53,029 nt of DNA from Deltaproteobacteria bacterium (lineage in GTDB: Bacteria; Myxococcota_A; Polyangia; Polyangiales; Polyangiaceae), in assembly GCA_016218915.1 (NCBI GenBank), contig JACRCQ010000064.1, forward strand, positions 1 to 53,029. Reading direction: 5' to 3'. Below the pieces are notes generated by a model. The model was not told the origin of the DNA. It was given only the letters and a program-made list of their open reading frames with translations, and ran no database searches. The translations under genes were made by a program, and so were the position numbers. Positions 1 to 8,071 of this stretch are shown here, in pieces (positions within the stretch are counted from its first letter, which is position 1; every line of letters starts with the position of its first letter).

Positions 1-560
1 GCAGAGGCTTCCCATCGACGCGTGCCTCGCTGAGGGTTGGCCGCAGATCTCGCAGATCCTCGCAGAGGCTGGCGCATCGTGGACGCAACCAGAATCCATC
101 GAGCACCAGCCACTGGATCCCTTCTGCGGCTGATCTGCGGCTGATCTGCGGGATCTGCGGCTGCCCATCCACGCTTCCCTCGCTGAGAGGAGGCCGCAGA
201 TCTTCGCAGATCCCCGCAGAGGCTGACGCATCGCGGACGCCCAGGTTGGCAGAGGCTGGCGCATCGCGGACGTCGAGGGAAGCCATCGAGCACCAGCCAT
301 GGATCCCTTCTGCGGCTGATCTGCGGCTGATCTGCGGGATCTGCGGCTGCCCATCCACGCGTCCCTCGCTGAGAGGATGCCGCAGATCTTCGCAGATCCC
401 CGCAGAGGCTGGCGCATCGCGGACGCCCAGGTTGGCAGAGGCTGGCGCATCGCGGACGTCGAGGGAAGCCATCGAGCACCAGCCACTGGATCCCTTCTGC
501 GGCTGATCTGCGGGATCTGCGGCTGCCCATCCACGCGTCCCCCGCTAGGGGTGTCTGCGG
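1..560. repeat. Family D imperfect palindromes, three tandem units
   Basis: No gene is supported here. Three units begin with CCGCAGATC at about 41, 194 and 380. Each has a left arm of CGCAGATC words ending in CGCAGAGG, a spacer that includes GGCGCATCGYGGACG and ATCGAGCACCAGCCA, and a right arm of CTGCGG/GATCTGCGG words that is roughly the reverse complement of the left arm. The unit spacing is 153 and 186 bp. Related units occur near 50.7, 52.0 and 52.6 kb. The apparent reading frames across the block follow the repeat and are not believed. Confidence 0.85.
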
Positions 561-612
561 GATCTGCGGCAATTCCCTCCCCTCTGCCGAAGAACGGGCT
601 AGAACCAGCGCC

Positions 613-1380
613 GTGGAAGCCCTTGATCTGTACGTGCGGGACGATGAGCACTGCGCCTCGCTCACGCGCGACTTTTTCATCCTGCAGCGTCGCAAAGGGC
701 ATCGCTACTCGGTCGACGATCTGCTCGTTGCCTTTGTCGCATCGTCAGGCACACCACCTGCCCGCGTGCTCGACCTCGGCTGCGGGATCGGCTCCGTGAT
801 CCTGATGGTCGGCTGGGCCTGGCCCGACGCCAAGCTCGTCGGTATCGAGGCGCAGCAGGAGTCAACGGCGCTCGCCCTCAGGAACCTGTCGCTCAACGAG
901 CAGCAGGCCCGCACCACGATCGTGCAAGGAGATCTCCGCGATCACGCCCTGCTCGACCGTCTCGGCACCTTCGACCTGGTGACCGGGACACCGCCCTACT
1001 TCGATCCCAAAGCCGCTACGCCATGCTCGGATCCACAACGGGCCCATGCGAAATTCGAGCTGCGAGGCGGTATCGAAGACTACGCGAAAGCCGCAGCCCT
1101 GTTGCTCGCGCCAGCCGGGCGCTTCATCGTCTGCTCGACCGCGTCGCCGCCGGAACGGGGACGCGCCGCCATCACTGACGCTGGGCTGTTCGTGCAATCG
1201 ATCTGGCCGGTGCTGCCTGGCCCAGAGCGGCTCGCGTTCCTCGATCTGCTCGTGGCCACGCATGAACCATGCGAGCCCGAGATTCGCGAGCCATTGGTGC
1301 TACGGCTGCAAGACGGGCGCCGCTCACCCGAGCATGCGCGCATCCGCGAACGTTTTGGAGTCGCGGCCTCCGAATGGTGA
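613..1380 (+). CDS. TrmN6-like SAM-dependent methyltransferase
   Basis: A 255-residue Rossmann methyltransferase that resembles the tRNA1(Val) adenine-37 N6-methyltransferase family. Visible motifs: SAM-binding motif I DLGCGIGS at residues 54-61, an acidic motif II around GIEA (78-81), and the catalytic motif IV as GTPPYF (125-130) where amino-N6 methyltransferases usually have NPPY. The N-terminal QRRKGHRYSVDDLLVA is typical of the family, in which the FxxG/R-hR-xxD stretch precedes motif I. The start is a GTG at 613; no better in-frame ATG precedes motif I. The Asn-to-Gly/Thr change in NPPY could mean a different substrate, so the exact tRNA target is not certain. It stands alone, facing a minus-strand lipoprotein. 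Confidence 0.8.
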   Translation: MEALDLYVRDDEHCASLTRDFFILQRRKGHRYSVDDLLVAFVASSGTPPARVLDLGCGIGSVILMVGWAWPDAKLVGIEAQQESTALALRNLSLNEQQARTTIVQGDLRDHALLDRLGTFDLVTGTPPYFDPKAATPCSDPQRAHAKFELRGGIEDYAKAAALLLAPAGRFIVCSTASPPERGRAAITDAGLFVQSIWPVLPGPERLAFLDLLVATHEPCEPEIREPLVLRLQDGRRSPEHARIRERFGVAASEW

Positions 1381-1455
1381 GCTGAGCCTGAGGGCAGAAC
1401 GCGACAAGGCCCGCCGCGGTTGCCCACAGCGAGCCTCGTACGCCGCATTCGCAGT

Positions 1456-2052
1456 CTACTTGGGCGGCTTGGCAACTGGCGGGCGCTTGCCAGGAGGCGC
1501 CTTGCCAGGAGGAGTCGTCGTCGTGGCCGGCGGCGCGGCTGCGTCCGCCGTCTTGACGTCGGCAAGCTTCTTTGCGTCGCCGCCCGCGTCCGGAATCGGG
1601 GCAGCCGCTTCCGGCACCGCCGCGTCAACGACAACTCCGGCGTCGACCGGAGTCTTGCGCTGCGTGTAGGTCGCCTCGACCCAGCCGGGGCAGAGCTTGC
1701 CAACCGCGCACGGGTAGTCGACGCACAGCCAATTCTGCTTCTGTCCGAGCAGATTGACCCAGGTTCCAGGGCCGAAACCGCCGATGTGCTCCGAGCCTTC
1801 CGCTGGTTCCTTGTGGACCGTGAGCTCAATGCGGGCAGTGACCGTGCCGCCGAGCGGGCGATCCGCCTGCGGGCACTTGGTCTTCCAATCCGGGCTGATG
1901 GGCTCCGGGGTTTCGGTCGGAGCCGCCGTATCGGTGGGAGCGGCAGCCGCTTCCGGAGCTTCCGTCGTCTCCGTCTTCTTGCCACAGCACGCCGCAACGG
2001 CCACTACAGCCACAGCCACCGTGACCCCGAACATCAATCGTGTCGTCCTCAT
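1456..2052 (-). CDS. Lipoprotein with SH3-like domain
   Basis: A 198-residue predicted lipoprotein. The start at 2052 is chosen because AAGGAGGG lies about 10 nt upstream and the N-terminus then reads as a signal peptide (MRTTRLMFGVTVAV...) ending in the lipobox VAAC. A low-complexity Ala/Pro/Thr/Glu linker follows, then a compact region of about 60 residues with TARIELTVHKEP, GPGTWVNLLG and NWLCVDYPC that looks like a bacterial SH3 (SH3b) fold, then an Ala/Pro/Lys-rich tail ending PPVAKPPK. The four Cys around CVDYPCAVGKLCPGW may form disulfides. Function is unknown; an envelope or peptidoglycan-contacting role is inferred from the fold only. It lies downstream of lepB on the same strand, about 130 nt apart. 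Confidence 0.6.
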   Translation of the reverse strand: MRTTRLMFGVTVAVAVVAVAACCGKKTETTEAPEAAAAPTDTAAPTETPEPISPDWKTKCPQADRPLGGTVTARIELTVHKEPAEGSEHIGGFGPGTWVNLLGQKQNWLCVDYPCAVGKLCPGWVEATYTQRKTPVDAGVVVDAAVPEAAAPIPDAGGDAKKLADVKTADAAAPPATTTTPPGKAPPGKRPPVAKPPK

Positions 2053-2181
2053 CTCGCGGTGTCCCTCCTTAAAAGTGAAATTCCCAGCAGGACCCCTGCG
2101 CGATTCGTTCCGACATCCGCGGCAACGCGTCAATCGCAAACGGTAAACCTGCGGTTCGCCCGCCTGGATCGCACAGGTTGC

Positions 2182-3558
2182 CTAGCGTGGCTCGGGCGGC
2201 GTGGTCACGGACGCGGGAGGACGGTCCTTGAGGCAGGAGGCCATCAGGGGCCGCAGAGATTCGAACTGGCGCGGCAGACGCGGGGTTCCCATGACCGAAA
2301 CGCCGATCCGATCCCACGCCAGGGCTCCAGTGGGCATGAAGCTCATCCAGACCCACAGCGCTCGCCCCCGGATGTTCTCGAACGGAACCCCGCCGCCTCG
2401 CCCCTCGAACCAGCCTCTGGAGTCGTGGCTGTTGTTGCGGTTGTCGCCCATGACCCAGACTTCGCCGGGCTTGACCAGGTACGGCCCCTGGTACTCGCCG
2501 CAGACCTTGTCCACGCACCCCTTGCCGCCAGGGCAGTCCGCGTCGGAATTGCACTTCTGGCGCGCCTGCGACGTCATCATCATCCGGTCGTAGAACGCCA
2601 GGTACGCTTCCTTGCCCATGTACTCCACGAAGAGCTCGCCTTCGTGTTGGTTGAACGGCCCATCGCCCTCGGTGTAGCTGAACGAGCCCACCCGGCACTG
2701 CGGAACCACCCAGCCGTTGATCACCGGTCGCCCGTCCACGGCCTCGAGCTTGTCTCCCGGAATCGCCACCACACGCTTGATGAAGTCCTGCTCCGGATGC
2801 TCGGGGAACTGGAACACGATCACGTCGCCGCGCTTGGGCGGCAGGTGCGAGAACAGCCTCGTGTGCGTCCACGGAATGGTCGGCCCGTAGGCGAACTTGT
2901 TCACGAAGATGTGATCCCCGACCGCCAGGGTCGGCACCATGGACCGGCTCGGGATCTTGAACGCCTCGACCACGAATGCGCGCAGCAGCAGCGCCACCAG
3001 GATCGCGATCCCGATCGACTCGCCGTACTCGCGCAGCTCGCCTTTGCGCCAGCGCGACAGCTTCGCTTCGATCACGTCTCCAGCGTCGTCGTAGGCCGAG
3101 TTGAAGACCGGGGCCTCGAACGGCCGTGCATCCATCGCGTCGCGAAGCCGCTGCAGCTTGTCGTTGATGTCCTCGCGGTCCGACGACGACACCGCGCGCT
3201 GGATCTCCTTGTGGAACCGTCGAAGGATCCGCGCAGCTTCGTCGAGCATCGAATTCGCCTGCTCGAACCGCTTTCGCATCGACACCGGGATGTCGCGCCT
3301 TCCTCCAACGCCCACGTAAGATGAGAGAGGAAGCGCGTAGCGCTGGCTCCACAGCACCATCTCGAAGAGCGTGAAGAGCACGATCGCCACAGGCACCGGC
3401 TGGTCGTGCACGACCGACTGCAGGTATCCCAGGGGCCCCACCGCAGCGGTGGCGTCTCCTGGCGAGATCAGCCACACCACGAGCCCGGCAAGGACCACTG
3501 GCACGATGAAGAACCATGTGGCCCAGTAGATGAATCGTAGAAGCGATAGGATCGACAC
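2182..3558 (-). CDS. lepB: Signal peptidase I with Cys-rich insertion
   Basis: Type I signal peptidase, 458 residues, which cleaves Sec/Tat signal peptides at the outer face of the inner membrane. Two N-terminal membrane segments (about 8-31 and 53-75) are followed by a charged cytoplasmic region and a third segment (about 181-199). Catalytic motifs are intact: IPSRSMVPTL with nucleophile Ser206, RGDVIVF (243-249), FIKRVVAIPGD with general base Lys261, and the VMGDNRNNSHDSRGW box (369-383). The enzyme is longer than E. coli LepB (324 aa) for two reasons: a cytoplasmic helical region at about 85-175, and a periplasmic insertion at about 285-360 holding Cys336, 342, 348 and 353 spaced like a small disulfide knot. 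No operon partner is evident. Confidence 0.95.
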   Translation of the reverse strand: MSILSLLRFIYWATWFFIVPVVLAGLVVWLISPGDATAAVGPLGYLQSVVHDQPVPVAIVLFTLFEMVLWSQRYALPLSSYVGVGGRRDIPVSMRKRFEQANSMLDEAARILRRFHKEIQRAVSSSDREDINDKLQRLRDAMDARPFEAPVFNSAYDDAGDVIEAKLSRWRKGELREYGESIGIAILVALLLRAFVVEAFKIPSRSMVPTLAVGDHIFVNKFAYGPTIPWTHTRLFSHLPPKRGDVIVFQFPEHPEQDFIKRVVAIPGDKLEAVDGRPVINGWVVPQCRVGSFSYTEGDGPFNQHEGELFVEYMGKEAYLAFYDRMMMTSQARQKCNSDADCPGGKGCVDKVCGEYQGPYLVKPGEVWVMGDNRNNSHDSRGWFEGRGGGVPFENIRGRALWVWMSFMPTGALAWDRIGVSVMGTPRLPRQFESLRPLMASCLKDRPPASVTTPPEPR

Positions 3559-3670
3559 GACAGGCTCGGTGGCTGGGGAGGAACTTCTTATACCCCGGCC
3601 GTGGCCTGCGCAACCACCCGGGTCCAGACAATCTCAGAAATGCACGTGAAAGGCGGAAGCGCCCCTGGAT

Positions 3671-4774
3671 TCAGGGGGCATCCCCCAGCTGTACGGCCAC
3701 ATTGACCAGCGCAGCGGGCGGCGGCGATGCGAGAGCTCCAGGGATCAGAGGGATCGACGCGACCGCCGGCGGGGCGACCGTGCCGACCACGGACGAGTTG
3801 TCCAGCACCACGTAGTAGAAGCCCTTGGCCAGCGGCACGCCCTTCTGCCACTGCATGCGCGTGGGGATCACGTCCTGAACCAGCGGCGGCTGCGGCGGCT
3901 GAGGCAACCCAGGCTTGCGCATGAACTGCTCCAGCCACTGATCGCCCACGTCCTTGCGCACAATCATCACGTCGATCGCTGGCACACCGTCGATCACCGC
4001 GGTCAGGTACAGCGCCCGACCGTCGGAATCCACCTCGAACGGCCCGAGGAAATCGAGCTGCGCTCCATGCACTTCCGTCCGCTCGTTGGTGAGCGTCATC
4101 CTGTCGTTTCCACGCACCGAGAAGGGCTTGGTGGGACGCTGCCCCTTTTCCACCACGCCAAGGCCGAAGTCGACCACGCCGTCCGAGTCCCGAATCACGG
4201 TGAATCCACGCGAAAGCTGCTGATCCACGACCTGCTTGGCGATCGGGTTCGCCATGCCGCCGAAGATCTGCGCGCCGCTCGACCCGCCACGCTCCACCAT
4301 GATCGTGTTGAAGCTCGTGGATGCGATCGTGCGCGTGCGGAAGTACGCGTACATGGTCGACCCATCCATGAGAAAGTCCTGGTTGTACTGGATCGCCCCG
4401 CCCGCATCGAACCCCACGCGCAGCGACACGTTCATCCACGCGTACCCCTGCCCGGCGAACTGCACGAACACGTCGCCGTTCTCCATCTCCTGGAAGTTGC
4501 ACGTACGCGCGAAGAAGCGCCCCATCACCGGCTCGCCGTCGCGCATGGTCAGCGGCGCGCCCCGGTGCGTCAGCTCCTTGCAGAATTGCTCCAGACCGAA
4601 GTGAAGCACGGCACGGCGAAGCGAGCGGTTGCCCGGATCGTTGACCACCCCAGGCATGATCCCAAGCGTCGATTGCCCGGCCCGCGCAATGCACCCCGAG
4701 CAGCCGCTCGTCAGCACTGCAAGCAGCAAGACCAGCACCAGCCCGACCGGGATCGACCATCTGCGACGTGACAT
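3671..4774 (-). CDS. Predicted lipoprotein of unknown function
   Basis: A 367-residue secreted protein I cannot assign. The start at 4774 gives MSRRRWSIPVGLVLVLLLAVLTSGC, a clear lipoprotein signal with Cys in LTSGC; the frame continues upstream to 4975 but that extension has no signal-like character and would overlap the divergent gene. The mature part is mixed alpha/beta, with repeated Gly/Asn-rich beta-like stretches (MENGDVFVQFAGQGYAWMNV) and a C-terminal PPQPPLVQD linker before a final domain of about 80 residues. Its 5' end faces the YPPQ protein at 4932 across about 157 nt, so the two are probably driven from a shared divergent promoter region. Envelope localisation is inferred from the lipobox only. 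Confidence 0.6.
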   Translation of the reverse strand: MSRRRWSIPVGLVLVLLLAVLTSGCSGCIARAGQSTLGIMPGVVNDPGNRSLRRAVLHFGLEQFCKELTHRGAPLTMRDGEPVMGRFFARTCNFQEMENGDVFVQFAGQGYAWMNVSLRVGFDAGGAIQYNQDFLMDGSTMYAYFRTRTIASTSFNTIMVERGGSSGAQIFGGMANPIAKQVVDQQLSRGFTVIRDSDGVVDFGLGVVEKGQRPTKPFSVRGNDRMTLTNERTEVHGAQLDFLGPFEVDSDGRALYLTAVIDGVPAIDVMIVRKDVGDQWLEQFMRKPGLPQPPQPPLVQDVIPTRMQWQKGVPLAKGFYYVVLDNSSVVGTVAPPAVASIPLIPGALASPPPAALVNVAVQLGDAP

Positions 4775-4931
4775 GGGCAGTAGGATACTTGGACCTACGG
4801 GCAGGGTTGACGGTTTCTTCAACAGCCGGGTCGGATCCGCTGCCACCGCTTGCGCAGGCGGCCCCAGAATGCTGGAATGCTTGCCTTCCTGCCCCGTCCA
4901 ACGGCAGGGTCGTGATTCCGGAGGATCCCCG

Positions 4932-6095
4932 ATGCTGTCTCGTTCGATCCTGACGTTCGCAGCCGCGTCGCTCATGGCGATGTTCGCCTGCGAGAAAACC
5001 GCGGGCGCACAAGGCTATCCGCCGCAGCCTTATCCGCCGCAGCCTTATCCGCCCCAGACCTACCCTCCGCAAACCTATCCTCCGCAGACCTATCCTCCGC
5101 AGCAGTACCCACCCCAGCAGTATCCGCCCGGCGGTAACGTTCCTTGGACCACCCCGGCGTCACCGTATCCCCCTGCCGGCGGCTATGGGTACACACCCGT
5201 GCAGCCCGCTGCCAATAGCAAGTACCGCACCGATATCGAGATGGGGGTCCTGTACGGAACCGCTGCAACCTACGGCGTGGGCGTGGGCATCTGGCTCGAT
5301 GTCGAGGCTGGGATCGATGATCCTGGCCTGAAGTTCATCGCCCCCGTGGTCCTGGGCGTGGGCGCACCCGTGGGAGCCTACTTCCTCGATCAGCCCAAGA
5401 TGCCCAAGGGAATGCCAGCCGCGATCTCGGCCGGCCTGTTTCTCGGCGCTGGCGAAGGTCTCGGGATCTGGGCGTACCAGTTCACCACGACCAACGAAGC
5501 CGATGCCTGGGGATTCAAAGGGCTCTCGCGCGCCATGACCCTGGGCTCCACCATCGGCGGAGTCGGCGGCTTTGCCGCTGGCTACTACCTCGAGCCCTCC
5601 CCCAAGGCGTCCGCGTTCGCAAGCAGCGGCGCCATGTGGGGCGCGGTCGTGGGCAGCATGGTCGGCTACGGATCGACGAGTGCCGACAACAAGGATGGTT
5701 GGAAAGACAACAACGACGGCGCGTCGCTCGGCGGATTGATCGGATACAACGTCGGGCTCGGCGCCACGGCCGCGATGTCCACGATCTACACGCCTTCGTG
5801 GATGAACCTTGCCTGGATGTGGATCGGTGGCGGCATCGGCGCAGCAGCCGGCCTGCCCGTGTACCTGGCCTATGCCGGAAGCGACAAGCCAGCCAAGCGC
5901 GGCCTGATGGTGCAGGGGCTCTTCACAGGCATCGGCATTGTAGCTGGCGGCATCTTTTCGGCCGGGCTCAAGGACGACGACTACATCACGGTGGGCAAGA
6001 ACCCGCTTCAAAACAAGGTCGCCCAGGTCACGGGGTTCGGCTTGATGCCCGTCCCTGGCGGCGCTGGTGTGCAGATCGGTGGCCTGCTCTTCTGA
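4932..6095 (+). CDS. Secreted YPPQ-repeat membrane-like protein
   Basis: A 387-residue protein of unknown function. The start at 4932 follows GGAGGA at 6 nt spacing and yields a signal peptide (MLSRSILTFAAASLMAMFAC). Residues about 28-60 are tandem YPPQ/PYPPQ/TYPPQ repeats, an extended Pro/Tyr-rich surface linker, followed by PPAGGYGYTP. The remaining approximately 300 residues alternate hydrophobic Gly/Ala-rich segments (for example IGGVGGFAAGYYLEPS, WIGGGIGAAAGLPVYLAY, GLFTGIGIVAGGIFSAGL), which could be glycine-zipper helices or a beta-structured outer-membrane domain. The Cys in MFACEK could also be lipidated, so lipoprotein versus cleaved secreted protein is unresolved. No family is recognised. 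Confidence 0.65.
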   Translation: MLSRSILTFAAASLMAMFACEKTAGAQGYPPQPYPPQPYPPQTYPPQTYPPQTYPPQQYPPQQYPPGGNVPWTTPASPYPPAGGYGYTPVQPAANSKYRTDIEMGVLYGTAATYGVGVGIWLDVEAGIDDPGLKFIAPVVLGVGAPVGAYFLDQPKMPKGMPAAISAGLFLGAGEGLGIWAYQFTTTNEADAWGFKGLSRAMTLGSTIGGVGGFAAGYYLEPSPKASAFASSGAMWGAVVGSMVGYGSTSADNKDGWKDNNDGASLGGLIGYNVGLGATAAMSTIYTPSWMNLAWMWIGGGIGAAAGLPVYLAYAGSDKPAKRGLMVQGLFTGIGIVAGGIFSAGLKDDDYITVGKNPLQNKVAQVTGFGLMPVPGGAGVQIGGLLF

Positions 6096-6137
6096 CATGC
6101 CGGACGCCCGCGCTCCATCCTCTGCGATTCTGACGGT

Positions 6138-7250
6138 GTGCTTGTCATGACGGCTCGCGTCCTCATCGTGTCCAAGCCCGTGGTTCCCCCGTACCACGAC
6201 GGCTCGATCTGCCTTGTGCGCGATCTGGCCGGAAGCTTCGAGAGCGTGTCACCCGCGGTGCTCACCACGCGCGACGCACCTGCGGTCGGAAGCCGTGTGC
6301 ACCACACGCGGTTGTACGCCAACCGAGGTGCGTACGCTCCGGCGCTCAGCGACAACCTGCGTGTGCTTGCGTACCTGCTGCTCGGTCCGCGCTTCGATGT
6401 CTGGCACTTCGTCTTTGCCCCCAATCCGAGATCTTCGCAGGCAGCGTCGCTGGCTCGCTCGGTGCGACGCGTTCCAGTGGTGCAAACGGTCGCGTCGAGG
6501 CCGCTGACCTTCACCGATTCGACCCGTCTGATGTTCGGCGACAAGGTCGTGGCCCTGTCGCGCTTCACGGCTGACCGGCTCGTTGCCCACGGGTTGCCGC
6601 CGTCCAAGCTCGTGGTAATTCCTCCTCCTGTTCGCGACGTGGAACGCACGCCTCAGCAGGTGTCCCGTGCGCGTGCGTGGGCGAGCGTGCCGCCCGACGT
6701 GCCGATGTTCGTGTACGCGGGAGACCTGGAATTCTCCTCAGGGGCGCGAACCGTGGCAGAGGCTGCGGACGCAATCCTGAGCGCCGTGGACGAGAGCGTG
6801 ATCGTGTTCGCCTGCCGGGCCAAGACGCCGCGAAGCCGCAAGGTTCAGGAAGAGCTGCAGCGCATGCTGATCGCCCGACGCGACCGGCTGCGGTTCGCAG
6901 GCGAGGTGCCTGATCTCCCCGCCCTGCTCGCGTCTGCGACGGCGGCGCCGTTTCCCGCCGACGATCTGTACGGGAAGGTGGATCTGCCCTACGCGGTGCT
7001 GGAGGCGTGCCTGATGAAAGTGCCGGTCGTCGTGGCTGCACGCAGCCCGCTCGAGGAGATCGGCGGTGCGATCGCGATCGAGCCCAATGACGCGCGCGAG
7101 CTTGCAGCGGCGTGCATTCGCCTGGCCCGCGAGCCGGAAATGCGCACGTCCGTGGGGGAGCAGCTCCGCAAGCACGTGCTCGAGAAGCACGATCCCGGCC
7201 GGGTGGCGCACGAGTACGAGCGGATCTACGCGTCGCTCGCAGGAAACTAG
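6138..7250 (+). CDS. GT-B family glycosyltransferase (GT4-like)
   Basis: A 370-residue protein with the architecture of GT4 glycosyltransferases. The N-terminal Rossmann half begins RVLIVSKPVVPPYHDGS; a loop of the type VVALSRFTADRLVAHGLPPSKLVVIPPPV (about residues 133-163) is typical of the domain junction. The C-terminal half contains MFVYAGDLEFSSGAR and a nucleotide-sugar-binding region around YAVLEACLMKVPVVVAARSPLEEIGGA, where the Glu of LEAC corresponds to the family's second E of EX7E. It probably acts in surface polysaccharide assembly; donor and acceptor cannot be read. GTG at 6138 and ATG at 6147 are both possible starts. Its TAG stop is the TAG inside a family C repeat (AACTAGGAACTGGG), which is unusual. 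Confidence 0.75.
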   Translation: MLVMTARVLIVSKPVVPPYHDGSICLVRDLAGSFESVSPAVLTTRDAPAVGSRVHHTRLYANRGAYAPALSDNLRVLAYLLLGPRFDVWHFVFAPNPRSSQAASLARSVRRVPVVQTVASRPLTFTDSTRLMFGDKVVALSRFTADRLVAHGLPPSKLVVIPPPVRDVERTPQQVSRARAWASVPPDVPMFVYAGDLEFSSGARTVAEAADAILSAVDESVIVFACRAKTPRSRKVQEELQRMLIARRDRLRFAGEVPDLPALLASATAAPFPADDLYGKVDLPYAVLEACLMKVPVVVAARSPLEEIGGAIAIEPNDARELAAACIRLAREPEMRTSVGEQLRKHVLEKHDPGRVAHEYERIYASLAGN

Positions 7251-7355
7251 GAACTGGGAACTGGGAACTGGGAACTGGGAACTGGGAAGGCGAATGCGAA
7301 TGCCCCTCCCCATTCCTGGTTCTTCATTCGCATTCCTGTTCCTAATTCCTAGTTC
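7244..7355. repeat. Two facing family C stop-codon repeats
   Basis: On the plus strand AACTAGGAACTGGG continues as 7-bp GGAACTG units (7244-7290) and then GGCGAATGCGAATG. From the opposite side, the minus strand reads AACTAGGAATTAGGAACAGG then AATGCGAATG (7355-7312). The first includes the stop codon of the glycosyltransferase and the second begins at the stop of the PDZ lipoprotein, so two sense-oriented copies meet tail to tail between convergent genes. Confidence 0.8.
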
Positions 7356-7710
7356 ACTTGAGCGGTCCGCGCTTGACCAGCAGGCGAAACACCTTGCCAT
7401 CGCGCACCACCGTCACGTCGACCGTGGTCCCCACCGCGCCGATGAACGCCTGGTGCACCTCTTCCGCGGTCAGCGAACGCACGTCACGCCCGTCGATGTA
7501 GAGGATCTCGTCGCCCGGCTGCATTCCCGCCTTGGACGCTTCCATGTCGGCCGGCACCTGCCGGACCTTGAGCCGCCCGTCCGAGTGGTTGCGCGTCATG
7601 ATCGCGCCGATCGAGCCCATTCCCGGTCCACAGCCAGCGGCCAGGACCAGAAGGATCGCCGCGAGCCATCGCCCTGCGCCTTCAGTCCAGCGTCGCGTCG
7701 CCAGCCGCAT
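7354..7710 (-). CDS. PDZ-domain lipoprotein
   Basis: A 118-residue small lipoprotein. The start at 7710 gives MRLATRRWTEGAGRWLAAILLVLAAGC with a strong lipobox (LAAGC). The rest is one PDZ-like domain: the binding-loop region and KVRQVPADMEASKAGMQPGDEIL followed by YIDGRDVRSLTAEEV and a final beta strand VDVTVVRDGKVFRLLV. PDZ domains of this size in the periplasm bind C-termini of client proteins, but there is no protease domain here, so a scaffold or regulatory role is inferred. The gene overlaps the upstream Cys-rich lipoprotein by 29 nt and is the last gene of a three-gene operon that begins with the PAP2 protein. Its stop codon abuts a family C repeat. Confidence 0.75.
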   Translation of the reverse strand: MRLATRRWTEGAGRWLAAILLVLAAGCGPGMGSIGAIMTRNHSDGRLKVRQVPADMEASKAGMQPGDEILYIDGRDVRSLTAEEVHQAFIGAVGTTVDVTVVRDGKVFRLLVKRGPLK

Positions 7711-8071
7711 CCCCGCTCGCCTCCGAGCCGACGTCGTCACCCGGCTCCTCGCCCGCGTCAAACTCCTCGGCCGCGTCCTGCTGCGCTGACGTTTCGGGCT
7801 CGTCTGCCGCGTCCGCGGTCGCGACCCCGTCGCTTGCGTCCGAGGCATCCCCGGAGGCTGACGCGTCGGGCGGCGTGAGCGTCGTGGTTGGACGCATGCA
7901 CACGCCGCTGCGGCAGCTCCAACCCGGATCGCAGTCCTCCGGATGATCGAGGCGGCACCCCGGAGACTGGTCCGCGCGCAGGCTGCAGCCGGGCAGGGCA
8001 CAGAGGAGGAGCGCCACAGGGAGCAGGAGCGAGCGGCGCAGCGACAGAGCCTCGCGCCTGCGCTCCGCCAT
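7682..8071 (-). CDS. Cys-rich lipoprotein with acidic tail
   Basis: A 129-residue lipoprotein of unknown function. The start at 8071 shares a base with the stop of the upstream PAP2 gene (TGATG), a classic coupling arrangement. The signal segment RRSLLLPVALLLCALPGC ends in a lipobox. The mature N-terminus has six closely spaced Cys (GCRLDHPEDCDPGWSCRSGVC), the same DC..GW.C..GVC pattern found widely in myxobacterial secreted proteins, then a long Asp/Ala/Ser/Glu-rich acidic tail (SGDASDASDGVATADAADEPE and on) that is probably disordered. The stop lies inside the following PDZ gene. The three products are likely envelope proteins made together. Confidence 0.65.
   Translation of the reverse strand: MAERRREALSLRRSLLLPVALLLCALPGCSLRADQSPGCRLDHPEDCDPGWSCRSGVCMRPTTTLTPPDASASGDASDASDGVATADAADEPETSAQQDAAEEFDAGEEPGDDVGSEASGDAAGDATLD

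Noticed and set aside
246..799. Small proteins in the left-edge repeats
   Set aside because: Repeat units read in frame; periods and variants do not respect codons.
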